DNA of 47,989 bases from Acidimicrobiia bacterium (GTDB taxonomy: Bacteria > Actinomycetota > Acidimicrobiia > Spongiisociales > UBA5794). The notes below the pieces were generated by a model, which saw only the letters and a list, made by a program, of their open reading frames with translations, made no database searches and was not told where the DNA came from. Shown piece by piece: positions 8,887-17,750 of this stretch (the first letter of the stretch is position 1; every line of letters starts with the position of its first letter). Both the position numbers and the translations under genes were made by a program. The stretch covers positions 1 to 47,989 of the forward strand of contig JASJAS010000032.1 in assembly GCA_030066875.1 (NCBI GenBank), read 5' to 3'.

Positions 8887-9648
8887 TTAGGGCTTGACGG
8901 CGCGGACGATGGCGGAGTGCATACCGTCGGCAACCGAGTGGGTGGGTTCTATCGAGACGCCGGTGAACCCGGCGGCTTCGAGTCCCTGTGCGTATTCGGT
9001 GAAACCGAGCGCTCCGGCGACACATCCGACCCATGAACCTCTCTCCAGCCGGTCTGCCTCGCTTAGTTCATCGTCTGCGACAACGTCGGCGATCCCGAGT
9101 CTCCCGCCTGACTTGAGCACCCGGTGCATTTCGGAGAAGACCGCGGGCTTGTCGGCAGACAAGTTGATGACACAATTCGAGATGACCACGTCGACGATGC
9201 CGTCGTCGAGGGGGATGGCTTCGATCATGCCCTTGCGGAACTCGACATTGGTTGCGCCTGCCTCTTTCTGGTGCTTGCGAGCCAGAGCCAGCATCTCGTC
9301 GGTCATGTCGATGCCGTAGGCAAAGCCCTCGGGCCCGACCCGCTTGGCCGACAGCAGCACGTCGATCCCGGCCCCTGAGCCCAGGTCGAGCACCGTTTCC
9401 CCAGGGCGCAGCTCGGCGACCGCGGTGGGGTTTCCGCATCCCAGCGAGGCGAGGGCGGCGCCGTCGGGAATCTCGTCAAGGTCGTTGGCCTCGTAGCGCC
9501 AGGTTCCGAAGTTCCCCGAGTCGGCGGTTTCGAAGGCGGCGGCGTTGGTCGGTTCGCAGCAGTCGGTGTCACAGCACGACGAGTCGACACTCAGCGCAGC
9601 ATCGGCGTAGCGTTGGCGAACCTGCTCGGTGATGTCGCTGCCTGTCAT
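8887..9648 (-). CDS. arsM: Arsenite S-adenosylmethyltransferase ArsM
   Basis: Cytosolic SAM-dependent enzyme that methylates As(III), giving methylated and volatile arsenicals. 253 aa. The SAM site is VLDLGSGAGIDV (residues 87-98); SLGCGNPTA precedes it as in known ArsM proteins. Cysteines expected to bind arsenic are present: paired C25/C26 and C30/C31 near the N-terminus, C159 in SNCVINLS and C209 in WVGCVAG. The start ATG has AGAGG upstream. Its promoter region holds two ArsR-like sites. No arsR, arsB or acr3 gene is in the window, so it is a stand-alone detoxification gene. Confidence 0.93.
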   Translation of the reverse strand: MTGSDITEQVRQRYADAALSVDSSCCDTDCCEPTNAAAFETADSGNFGTWRYEANDLDEIPDGAALASLGCGNPTAVAELRPGETVLDLGSGAGIDVLLSAKRVGPEGFAYGIDMTDEMLALARKHQKEAGATNVEFRKGMIEAIPLDDGIVDVVISNCVINLSADKPAVFSEMHRVLKSGGRLGIADVVADDELSEADRLERGSWVGCVAGALGFTEYAQGLEAAGFTGVSIEPTHSVADGMHSAIVRAVKP

Positions 9649-9657
9649 GGTTTCCTC

Positions 9658-9714
9658 TCATATCGAAGACCGTCGATACAACGATAACCCTCATATCGAT
9701 GTCCGTCAATGCAA
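9658..9714 (-). promoter_or_regulatory. arsM promoter with two ArsR-like operator repeats
   Basis: Two copies of a 24-bp motif, beginning TCATATCGA, start at 9658 and 9691, exactly 33 bp apart (about three helical turns). They differ at four positions. Each has partial dyad symmetry (ATATCGA / TCGATA in the first), like ArsR/SmtB-family sites. On the minus strand a -35-like TTGACG (9704-9709) and -10-like TATCGT (9681-9686) are separated by 17 bp, so one repeat overlaps the -35 and the other lies just downstream of the -10. Confidence 0.6.
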
Positions 9715-9833
9715 AGCTTGGTGGTCGCAACAAGATAGTCCGGCGGTCGCGGATCCCGAGGATGCCATCGCCCCGCAGCTAACATCGACCACTCGTTGTA
9801 GCGGCCAGGCTCCTAGCGAGGGGTGTTGAAACC

Positions 9834-11357
9834 ATTCTGATCGAGCTCTCTGCTTCTCAGGTCGAAGAAGGCCGCCTGCCGCAGAACAGCCCCGGTTGGC
9901 TGACCACGGGCGAGGACGGCGTATCGGTCCTCGGGGACCGTTCCGGGTCACGCCTCACCTATATCACCGTTGGTCGGGATCGAATCTCGGTTACCGACGA
10001 TCTGAGCACGTACCTCGAGCGTGAGCTGGCGGCTGGGCGCCGTATCGAGCTCAGCCCGTTTGGCATCTCCCAGCTGCTTGCCACCGGGTTGGTTCCTCTC
10101 CCGAACACCGTCTACGAAGGTGTATCGGTGTTGAGCGTCGGCGACGCGTCCACGATCCGGGGGACAGAAGCCGGTCTGAAGATCTCCCATCGCTGCTCGT
10201 ACCCGTGGCAGTCACCCCTCTCGAGGGAGGATCAGCAGCCAAGCGTAGAGCGCCTACTGGAGCTGATTGTGGCGAGCGTGCGAACATCGCTCGGCACCGT
10301 TGACCGGAAAGCCTTGCTGATGCTCAGTGCCGGGAAGGATTCCGTCGCCCTGGCGCTGGCCATAGCCGAGCTCGGAGTCAAGATCCCATGTTTCACTTTC
10401 AAGCCTGGCCCCAAAGACACCGAACACGAGCTGGCAGCTCGGTTGTGCCGGAGACTGGGACTCGACCATCGCACGGTGGAGATGCCTCGCGATCCCACCT
10501 ATGTCCGCACCAACCTGGAACGGTTCTTCGAGGGTTCCTCGCTGCCATGCGGAGATCACGCCACAATCGGCTACGCGATGACAGTTGCCGCCGCAGGATT
10601 GGATTCGGGCGGTGTGCTCGATGGCGGCGGCAACGATCCGTACATGGGCTTCCTGTTGTCGGCGTCGAATCAGACCAAGCTCCGCTACCGGATCAGAGGA
10701 CGTCACCTTGCTGCGACGGTTGCCCGCGTCAGCCGTATCGATTCCCCGGTCAGCTACGTGGCGAGGAGCAGGGCGGCCGCGCTGCTGCCGGGACGCAACT
10801 TCCGCTACCACGAGCTCAAGTCCATCTACCCGGGCGCCATTCCCACCGCCGACTTCTGGTACAAAGAGACCGAAGTTCCCGCGCCGCAAGTCGGCTCAGC
10901 AATGATGACGAGTCGAGTCAGACACACCGAAGCGGCGCGCAACAACCTGAAGGGCCGCCTTGTCGCCGAAGCGTGCGGTCTCGCAGCGCTGTTCCCGTTC
11001 TGCGACACCGGCATCGCCGATTACTACTTCAATCTCCCAAAGCAGGCCCGGATAGACGAACGGCGCGGTGTCAACAAGGTACTGCTCCGCCGCCTTCTCA
11101 TGGAGAAGCTCGGCTACGACCCAGCGGACGTTGGCGATGGCTACTTCGCCTTCGACGGGCCGGCATTCCTGATGGATAACGCGGAGTTCGTCCGAGACGA
11201 GATCAGTTCGTGCAAGCTGTGGACCGCCGACGCTTCCGCCCTAGCCCGCAAGTGGCTGGACCTGCTCCCGAAGCGGCCCTTCTTGTGGCATGCTCTCTAT
11301 TCGCTCTTCATGGTCTCGGGATGGCATAACCACAGTCGTTTCGTGGCTGCCAGGTGA
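9834..11357 (+). CDS. Asparagine-synthase-like amide ligase (degenerate glutaminase domain), uncertain start
   Basis: ATP-pyrophosphatase of the asparagine synthase / beta-lactam synthetase / lasso-cyclase superfamily, expected to adenylate a carboxylate and form an amide. PP-loop SAGKDS is encoded near 10330 and a GGGND block, like the family's G-x-G-x-D, near 10625. Coding sequence is clearly open upstream of the first usual start (TTG 10089): about 85 more codons reading like the family's N-terminal domain (DDLSTYLER..., ELSPFGISQLLATG). No ATG, GTG or TTG exists there after the in-frame stop near 9780. Either ATT at 9834 is used, or a frameshift separates it from the GTG at 9823. No catalytic N-terminal Cys is seen, so a free amine rather than glutamine-derived ammonia is the likely nucleophile. 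Its stop overlaps the next gene. Confidence 0.75.
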   Translation: MLIELSASQVEEGRLPQNSPGWLTTGEDGVSVLGDRSGSRLTYITVGRDRISVTDDLSTYLERELAAGRRIELSPFGISQLLATGLVPLPNTVYEGVSVLSVGDASTIRGTEAGLKISHRCSYPWQSPLSREDQQPSVERLLELIVASVRTSLGTVDRKALLMLSAGKDSVALALAIAELGVKIPCFTFKPGPKDTEHELAARLCRRLGLDHRTVEMPRDPTYVRTNLERFFEGSSLPCGDHATIGYAMTVAAAGLDSGGVLDGGGNDPYMGFLLSASNQTKLRYRIRGRHLAATVARVSRIDSPVSYVARSRAAALLPGRNFRYHELKSIYPGAIPTADFWYKETEVPAPQVGSAMMTSRVRHTEAARNNLKGRLVAEACGLAALFPFCDTGIADYYFNLPKQARIDERRGVNKVLLRRLLMEKLGYDPADVGDGYFAFDGPAFLMDNAEFVRDEISSCKLWTADASALARKWLDLLPKRPFLWHALYSLFMVSGWHNHSRFVAAR

Positions 11358-12571
11358 CAATGGCCAACCGTCGTGCCCTCCGCATCCTCATGATCCACAA
11401 TCGCTACAGGATTGTGGGGGGTGAGGACGTTTCCACCGATGCGCAGATCGACCTGCTACGTGCGCGGGGTCACGAGGTCGAACTTCTAGAGGATTCCAAC
11501 CACCGGATCGACGATCTGGGGATGATCCATACTGCCGGGACCGCAATATGGTCCTCGGCTGCCCGACGCCGGGTTGATCGTGTGCTTGCTGAGAGCAAGT
11601 ACGACGTGATGCACGTACAGAACTTCTTCCCGCTGTTCTCGCCATCGATCTACTACGCAGCGCGCGACCACGCGATTCCGGTCGTGCAATCGCTGCGCAA
11701 CTTCCGCGCGGTTTGCCCGGAAGGGATGCTCTATCGGGCCGGAGGCGTCTGCACCGACTGTGTCGGCAAGCGGGTCGCTTGGCCGGCGATTCGGCATCGC
11801 TGCTATGGCAGCAGTGCCCGCGGCTCGGCCGTCGTGGCCGCAATGGCAACCGGCCACGCGATCGCGGGAACCTGGCAGAACCGCGTTGCACGCTACGTAG
11901 CGCCGTCGCACTTCACCAAGGAGGTGTATACCGAAGCCGGCTGGGACCCTGAACGCATCGACGTCATTCCGAACTTCGTGTTTCCTGATCCGGGTGAGGC
12001 GGACGGCAGCGGAGGGTACGTGCTCTTTGCCGGACGATTGGCGCCGGTGAAGGGCATCGACACCTTGCTGTCGGCCTGGAACGACCACAGAATCGACTAC
12101 CCACTCAAGATTGTCGGGGAGGGTCAACTTCGATCAATGGTCCAAGACGCTGCCCGGGCAAATCCCCGAATCAGCTATCTGGGCTCGGTCGACTCGCACA
12201 CAGTGTCGGATCTGCTGGGTGATGCGGCGCTTGTGGTCGTCCCCACTCTCGGCATCGAGTCGTTCGGCCGGGTAGCGGTCGAGGCAATGGCCCGAGGAAC
12301 CCCTCCGATTGTTGCCGATCACGGGGGGTTGCGAGAGACGGTTACCAACTCCGGAGCCAATCTGACGTTTCCCCCCGGCGACGCCGGCGCCTTGGCCGGC
12401 AGGGTCAAGCAGCTGCTGAGCGATCAGCGCCGTTTGGATGAGCTGCGCTCCGCAGTCCGGAAAGACTTCCTGGCTCGGTTCACGGGAGACGCGATCCTGG
12501 ATCAGTGGATCGGTCTCTATGAGCAGGTCATCTCCGGATTCGGTTCGTCGGGAGGAGCATCCGACAGATGA
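11354..12571 (+). CDS. Glycosyltransferase family 4 protein
   Basis: Retaining GT-B glycosyltransferase, 405 aa, likely adding a nucleotide-activated sugar to a lipid-linked or small acceptor. N-terminal acceptor domain with the GT4-like glycine loop (RIVGGEDVSTDAQIDLL), a cysteine-rich patch (CPEGMLYRAGG, CTDC, RHRCYGSS) seen in one GT4 subgroup, and the C-terminal donor domain: VLFAGRLAPVKGIDTLL and the EX7E motif ESFGRVAVE. The GTG start overlaps the preceding stop (GTGA), and its own stop overlaps the next start (ATGA), so the three genes are translationally coupled. Confidence 0.93.
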   Translation: MTMANRRALRILMIHNRYRIVGGEDVSTDAQIDLLRARGHEVELLEDSNHRIDDLGMIHTAGTAIWSSAARRRVDRVLAESKYDVMHVQNFFPLFSPSIYYAARDHAIPVVQSLRNFRAVCPEGMLYRAGGVCTDCVGKRVAWPAIRHRCYGSSARGSAVVAAMATGHAIAGTWQNRVARYVAPSHFTKEVYTEAGWDPERIDVIPNFVFPDPGEADGSGGYVLFAGRLAPVKGIDTLLSAWNDHRIDYPLKIVGEGQLRSMVQDAARANPRISYLGSVDSHTVSDLLGDAALVVVPTLGIESFGRVAVEAMARGTPPIVADHGGLRETVTNSGANLTFPPGDAGALAGRVKQLLSDQRRLDELRSAVRKDFLARFTGDAILDQWIGLYEQVISGFGSSGGASDR

Positions 12572-14286
12572 CCACACGATCGCCACTGGTAGGTGTCGAA
12601 TTCACCAACCGCTCCGCTCGAGCGATCGAGGCGGGCGACACCGTCTGGTTTCTGCTCGAATCCGACAGGGCAGCTCCGCATGAGGTGGAGCGTGTGATCA
12701 GCGGCCAGGACGACCCAACGGTTCTTTGCCGGAGGCACCGCAATGCGGCGCTGATCTCGTTGCGCCTCTCGGCCGGTGTGCCGGTTGCAGTGCAGGCCTG
12801 GCGCGGATTGTTGGCAACGGCCGAGGTCTACTACGCGATCCGGCCGGAGGGTGAGTTGTGGATAAGTGATCACTTCAAGAATGTCATCGCGAAGATCCCG
12901 CCCCAGGATCGCCCCCCCAACGAACTCGGCCTTGCCAAGCATTACCTCTTCCGCAAGCCATACGGCAACACGTCCTACTCCGCCGCGGTGACCCGCTTGG
13001 GGCATGGCGAGCATCTGACCGTCGACCCGACCTCGGGCCAAGTGTCGACCGCCTTGTTCGATCGCATCGATGAGCCCGTTGTGCCGAGGCCCGCCGCCGA
13101 GTACGTATCACTGATGGATGAGGCGCTCGTCCAGGCAATGGAGGCCGTCCCCGGCGACGGTTCGGCGGCGGTCATGTTCTCGGGCGGTGTCGACTCTTCG
13201 TTGATGATGAGCTACTTGGTCGGACGCGCCCAGCCGATCACGTTTGTCCCCGACACCCCGGAGTTTGGCCCGGAAACCGAGTACGCGAGGAACGCGGCCC
13301 GGCTCATCGGGCAAGACATCGTCGAAATGCCGATGGTCGAGGTCGACTTCGTCGAAATGATGGAGCGAGCCACCGATGTCACGGCGCGCCCGCTCTTCGA
13401 TGATGCCAAGCCCTTTCTCGCCGATACGGTTCTCGACAGTCCGTTCGATCATGTCATACCGGGTCAGGGGGCCGACAGCGTGCTGGGAAGCAGCCTCAAG
13501 CTGGCGAGGTTCTCGAGCTGGTTTCGCTGGTCGCCCGTCTACCAAACGGTGTCGGCAGCATCTACCCGCACCTCGGGTCATCTCGGATACCGATTGCGAC
13601 AGGTTGCAGGCAGAGCGGGGGGATTCAGGCTGGAACCTCTCGATCCCCTCGGCTACGCGGGCACCACTCTGGCGCACGGTGACACGAGTCTTTTTCGGGA
13701 AGTAGTCGGCCCGGACCTGGTTCGCAAGGCCCACGATTCTCTGCTGGTCTACACCACCGATCGGTTCGATCGTCGTGCCGACCCGGGCAGTCGGTTCTTC
13801 TCGCATATCGAGCTTGCGCATTGGATTGTTGTGTTCGGCAACCCTGTCGGTACCGATCGACTGGTCGCCCAGAGCTGCGGCAAGTCGATAACCGTGCCCT
13901 ATCTGGACCCAGCGGTGGTGCAGGCGTCGGCCACGATTCCAGTGGAGCACCGCTATGTGAAACGGCTCGCAGCGAAATGGATACTCAAGGAACTCTTGTC
14001 CGAGCGGGTCCCGGGCTACCCGGTTCACCAACGCAAGAAGGCTACGGCGCTGCCCTGGGAGCGGTTTTACCGGAGTGGACCGCTCACCAAGATCTGGGAT
14101 CGCTACGACGTCCCCGACATCTTCGAGGGCAAGGATCGTGACAACCTCATCGCGGTCCCGACCGCCACCACCTGGAACGCGATCAGCTACGCAGTGTGGG
14201 AGCAGCGCATAGTCCGGAACGATCGGCTTCTTGGACACCCGGCGGCAGTTGCCGCGCAGTACCCCGTAGGGAACGCTACGCCGTAG
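12568..14286 (+). CDS. Asparagine-synthase-like protein, second copy
   Basis: 572 aa. N-terminal part (1-170) has the fold pattern of a class II glutamine amidotransferase (ELWISDHFKNVIAKIP; VTRLGHGEHLTVD) but starts MTTRSP, without the Cys at position 2 needed for glutaminase activity. The synthase half has an intact PP-loop FSGGVDSS (204-211) and PGQGADSVLGSS (298-309). It is distinct in length and sequence from the first copy at 9834-11357, so they are paralogues doing related steps rather than a recent duplication. Possible chemistries are amide formation on a uronic acid, an aminoacyl transfer, or ring closure. The 3' end overlaps the convergent flippase gene by 11 bp. Confidence 0.9.
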   Translation: MTTRSPLVGVEFTNRSARAIEAGDTVWFLLESDRAAPHEVERVISGQDDPTVLCRRHRNAALISLRLSAGVPVAVQAWRGLLATAEVYYAIRPEGELWISDHFKNVIAKIPPQDRPPNELGLAKHYLFRKPYGNTSYSAAVTRLGHGEHLTVDPTSGQVSTALFDRIDEPVVPRPAAEYVSLMDEALVQAMEAVPGDGSAAVMFSGGVDSSLMMSYLVGRAQPITFVPDTPEFGPETEYARNAARLIGQDIVEMPMVEVDFVEMMERATDVTARPLFDDAKPFLADTVLDSPFDHVIPGQGADSVLGSSLKLARFSSWFRWSPVYQTVSAASTRTSGHLGYRLRQVAGRAGGFRLEPLDPLGYAGTTLAHGDTSLFREVVGPDLVRKAHDSLLVYTTDRFDRRADPGSRFFSHIELAHWIVVFGNPVGTDRLVAQSCGKSITVPYLDPAVVQASATIPVEHRYVKRLAAKWILKELLSERVPGYPVHQRKKATALPWERFYRSGPLTKIWDRYDVPDIFEGKDRDNLIAVPTATTWNAISYAVWEQRIVRNDRLLGHPAAVAAQYPVGNATP

Positions 14287-15586
14287 GCGTCGTGCGCTCG
14301 TAGTGGCGGCGGAGGGCGAACGTCTGCATCGCAATCTTGGCAAGCGACTCACCGAGACGACCGATCGCGCGAGCGAAGGCATCCGTCGCGCCGGCAGTAG
14401 CCGCCCCGACTATCAATACCGGAGCGGTGAGCCAGGAGATTCTGGCGATCGTCGTTTCGAGCCCCGCGCCGAGGAGCTCGTTGAACTGCAGGAATATGCC
14501 GGCCGTGGCGAGATTGGCCACGATCGTCAGCGCCACGAGGCCGGAGACCTCGTAGCCAGACGGGACGATCGCCGACATCGGATTGAGCGCCCAATCCCAA
14601 CCAGCGAGCAGGAGGTAACCCGTTCCGGCCAGTCCGACAATCGCCAGATAGACCTGGTGAGCTCGGCGCGCCGCGTCGCGATCGCGATGCAATGCAGCTT
14701 CCACGACCCGCGGGTTGAGCACCATCGTCAAGCCCGTTGCCAGGACGAGTATGGGTTGGGCGACAACCCTTGCCGATTCGGCGAACCCCAAGGCCTCGGG
14801 ACTGGCCAGCCTGGCGATGATGGTTGCTGCTAGGAACCCGGCGAGGGAAGGCGCTGCGGCCTGCAGCACCAGCCAGCGACCTCGCCGAGCGAGTGCGGCC
14901 AGCGTCGGCGGGCCGTCCCCGGTGAGGCTCTGCTGGCTGCGATGGGCGATCAACCAGCCGAATGAGAGCGAGAGGAGGTTTGCCACCGATAGTGCACCGA
15001 AGGGAATCCAGGCTTCGTCGATCTCGAATGCCATCAGCGCGATGATCGCCACGACCGCCGTGACGAACTGGACAATCGAGATCCAGGCGGCCGGCCACGA
15101 GCGAGCCGCAAAATGAAGCATCTTCCGCACGTGGTCCTGGAGCGGTGAGAGGACGGCTGCGACCGCAGTTGTGAGCGTGAACGGGCCGATCACGTCGGAC
15201 GTTGTCAGCGGGGCTGCGACTGCGGCCGCTAGCAAAGCCGCGGCAGCGCCGATCGCAGCCGGCACTATGCCAAGCCGCAACGTGTGTGGGATCAGGGCGA
15301 CTCGGCGCTCGAGGGGGAATGCCGCCGCTTCGATCTCAGCAGGGGTGAGGACGAGGTTCCTGGGCAAGACCGTCCCCAGCATGAAGGCGGTGAAGTAGAT
15401 CGCATAGACCCCCCGCTCGGCGTCCGGCAGCAGGTTCACGGCCGCCAATCCGACCGCGAATGTCGCCAACGATGCGAACGAGGCATCAACGACTCCGGCA
15501 GGAAGACGCCTTGCGAGGCTGGTGGATCTATTCACGGATCTCGGTGCCCTTGTCTGAACCGGCTGGCTGGCAGGTCGATTCGGCAA
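14276..15586 (-). CDS. Polysaccharide/lipid flippase-like membrane protein (MOP superfamily)
   Basis: 436 aa, almost wholly hydrophobic, with about 12 predicted membrane helices starting at residue 30 (GVVDASFASLATFAVGLAAV). Helix spacing, and acidic and basic residues confined to loops, fit Wzx-like exporters of lipid-linked glycans. It faces the asparagine-synthase/GT4 genes and overlaps the last of them, so a shared job (moving the finished glycan or conjugate across the membrane) is likely but not proven. No polymerase or ligase is visible nearby. A drug/metabolite MATE exporter is a less likely alternative. Confidence 0.8.
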   Translation of the reverse strand: MPNRPASQPVQTRAPRSVNRSTSLARRLPAGVVDASFASLATFAVGLAAVNLLPDAERGVYAIYFTAFMLGTVLPRNLVLTPAEIEAAAFPLERRVALIPHTLRLGIVPAAIGAAAALLAAAVAAPLTTSDVIGPFTLTTAVAAVLSPLQDHVRKMLHFAARSWPAAWISIVQFVTAVVAIIALMAFEIDEAWIPFGALSVANLLSLSFGWLIAHRSQQSLTGDGPPTLAALARRGRWLVLQAAAPSLAGFLAATIIARLASPEALGFAESARVVAQPILVLATGLTMVLNPRVVEAALHRDRDAARRAHQVYLAIVGLAGTGYLLLAGWDWALNPMSAIVPSGYEVSGLVALTIVANLATAGIFLQFNELLGAGLETTIARISWLTAPVLIVGAATAGATDAFARAIGRLGESLAKIAMQTFALRRHYERTTPTA

Positions 15587-15645
15587 GCTAGCAGCGGAAG
15601 CCCGCCGTCCGATGGGTTGGCGCGTCGGATAACCTCACACCGGTC

Positions 15646-17160
15646 ATGTTGCTTCGAACGCTGGTGCAGGTATCCGGGGAGGTTGCTGCCACAGCGGCGC
15701 GCAACCAGAAGATCGCTTTGCTAGCGGACGCAGTGGAGTCGCTCGCCGAAAACGAATTGGAAATAGGCGTGTCCTACCTTGCAGGCGTAGTACCACAGGG
15801 TTCTTTCGGAGTGGGCTTCGCTGCGATGCGCGATCTGCCGGACCCGGCACCAAGTCACACGCTGAAGTTGGTTGAGGTGGATGAGATCTTGACTCGGGCT
15901 GCGGCCATCTCGGGCGAGGGTTCTGTAGCGGCCCGGCGGAGGATCATCGATGGGCTCTTCGCCCGAGGTACCAGTGAGGAGCAGGGATTCCTGACGGCGT
16001 TACTCCTTGGAGGGCTGCGCCAGGGGGCGAGCGAACGCCTCATGATGGACGCCGTTGCCAAGGCGTTTGGTGTTCCCGCGACGCTGGTGCGAAGAGCAAC
16101 GATGTTCAGCGGCGACGTTTCTGAAGTCGCCACTGCCGCCAGGAATGGAGGACGCGAGGCAGTTGCCGGGTTCCGGCTGCAGCTGTTTCGGCCGGTGTTG
16201 CCGATGCTCGCCAAGACCGCAGCCGACGTTGGCGCCGCCCTCGACAAACTGGGCGAAGCGGCAGTGGAGCGAAAGCTCGATGGCGCCCGTATTCAGGTCC
16301 ACCGGAGCGGCAACGAGGTCCGGGTCTACACCCGCAACTTGAACGACATCACCGAACGTGTGCCTGAGGTTGTCGAAGCGGTGCGTGCTTTCGACGTCCG
16401 GTCTGCCGTCCTCGATGGCGAGGCGCTCGGGGTCAGGCAGGACGGGCGTCCGATGATGTTCCAGGCCACGATGTCACGATTCGGCAGCGAGGAGGAGCGG
16501 ACGGTCGCGCTCACCCCCTTCTTCTTCGATGTGCTGCATCTCGACGGTGATGACGTACTGGATCTACCGGCAAGCGACCGGCTTGTCATCCTCGATCGCA
16601 TCGTTCCCCCTGCGTTGCGGGTGCCCCGCATAGTCACTGCCGATCGCGAAGTGGCGGCGTCGTTCTTCATTGAGACGCTGGCAGCCGGCCACGAAGGCGT
16701 GGTCATGAAGGCGCTAGCAGCGCCCTATGCCGCCGGCCGGCGCGGGGCAGCGTGGCTCAAGGTCAAGCCGGCGCACACGCTCGACTTGGTTGTCCTAGCG
16801 GTGGAATGGGGATCCGGTCGCCGGCAAGGTTGGCTGAGCAACATTCACCTCGGCGCCCGCGCCGCCGACGGCGGTTTTGTCATGCTTGGCAAGACGTTCA
16901 AAGGCATGACCGACGAGATGCTCGAATGGCAGACGAAGAGATTCCTCGAGTTGGAGACACATCGTGAAGGCCATGTCGTTCGAGTCCGCCCGGAGCAGGT
17001 CGTGGAGGTCGCGTTCGACGGGATCCAGGCCAGTTCCCGCTATCCAGGAGGCATGGCGCTGCGGTTTGCCCGGGTCAAGGGTTACCGTCACGACAAGCCT
17101 GCCGAAGAAGCCGACACGATCGAGACGGTGCGGGCCATCTTCGAAGCAAAGTCCGGCTAG
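15646..17160 (+). CDS. ATP-dependent DNA ligase (LigB/archaeal type)
   Basis: Joins DNA nicks using ATP, 504 aa. N-terminal helical DNA-binding domain (about 1-185), then the nucleotidyltransferase core: motif I ERKLDGARIQ with the adenylated Lys at 210, motif III FDVRSAVLDGEALGV, motif IV EGVVMKAL, motif V WLKVKPAHTLDLVV, then an OB-fold. All catalytic motifs are intact. In actinobacteria this type supplements the NAD+ ligase LigA in repair. Its TAG stop shares the CTAG tetranucleotide with the convergent lipoprotein gene. Confidence 0.95.
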   Translation: MLLRTLVQVSGEVAATAARNQKIALLADAVESLAENELEIGVSYLAGVVPQGSFGVGFAAMRDLPDPAPSHTLKLVEVDEILTRAAAISGEGSVAARRRIIDGLFARGTSEEQGFLTALLLGGLRQGASERLMMDAVAKAFGVPATLVRRATMFSGDVSEVATAARNGGREAVAGFRLQLFRPVLPMLAKTAADVGAALDKLGEAAVERKLDGARIQVHRSGNEVRVYTRNLNDITERVPEVVEAVRAFDVRSAVLDGEALGVRQDGRPMMFQATMSRFGSEEERTVALTPFFFDVLHLDGDDVLDLPASDRLVILDRIVPPALRVPRIVTADREVAASFFIETLAAGHEGVVMKALAAPYAAGRRGAAWLKVKPAHTLDLVVLAVEWGSGRRQGWLSNIHLGARAADGGFVMLGKTFKGMTDEMLEWQTKRFLELETHREGHVVRVRPEQVVEVAFDGIQASSRYPGGMALRFARVKGYRHDKPAEEADTIETVRAIFEAKSG

Positions 17161-17672
17161 ACGTCCGATTCGCCCATGTCGAAGTTGCATGTCGATGCGG
17201 CCGCTATGGGTTCGCCGGCATCATCGAACTCCATGGTGTTGGTGCAGTCGCCTGTCATCCCGAGGTAGGTCCCGGTGCTCTCCACTACCTCGCCGTGACC
17301 GCCTTCCCCGGATTCCTCCTTGATGGTGAACGTGCCCGAGCCATCGTCGCAGATGTACTCCTCCCAGCTGAGGAATTGGAACTCTTCCGTGATCTCACGC
17401 CAGCCCATTCCCTCGTCCACCCTCGGACCTACCTGATTGCTCCACTCCTCCATGGTCATCGGCGATCCGTCGGGCCATGCGAGGCCAACGTTGTTGCGGG
17501 TTCCTGTTGGGCATACTTCCCCAGCATCGACGAGCTCTCCGGTGGCAACCCATGGTTGGAACGGCGCGATTTCCATGTCGAACTGAACTGTCGGGTCGGG
17601 AGCCCCTGAACATGCCACTAGTAACCCGGCCGCCGTCACCCACAGCGCGGTGCGCGATCTCTGCTGTGTCAT
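17157..17672 (-). CDS. Hypothetical lipoprotein
   Basis: 171 aa. Lipoprotein signal with lipobox LLVAC-S (Cys at about 21), then an acidic extracytoplasmic domain containing several cysteines (CPTGTRNN, YICDDGSG, GDCTNTM, STCNFDM) that could form two disulfides. The composition is rich in Asp, Glu, Gly and Trp. No family recognised. It ends head-to-head with the ligase gene (shared CTAG), and the upstream gene on the same strand is another lipoprotein 78 bp away; both may be one unit. Confidence 0.72.
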   Translation of the reverse strand: MTQQRSRTALWVTAAGLLVACSGAPDPTVQFDMEIAPFQPWVATGELVDAGEVCPTGTRNNVGLAWPDGSPMTMEEWSNQVGPRVDEGMGWREITEEFQFLSWEEYICDDGSGTFTIKEESGEGGHGEVVESTGTYLGMTGDCTNTMEFDDAGEPIAAASTCNFDMGESDV

Positions 17673-17750
17673 CCACTACTCCTCACCGAGACCCATCCGG
17701 GACTCGCACGAAACCAGATTCCAAGCCTTGGAGATGTGATCTGTTTGTCC

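Noticed and set aside
9834-14286. Lasso peptide cluster
   Set aside because: Asparagine-synthase-like cyclases alone are not enough; no precursor peptide, RRE protein or transglutaminase-like peptidase is present.
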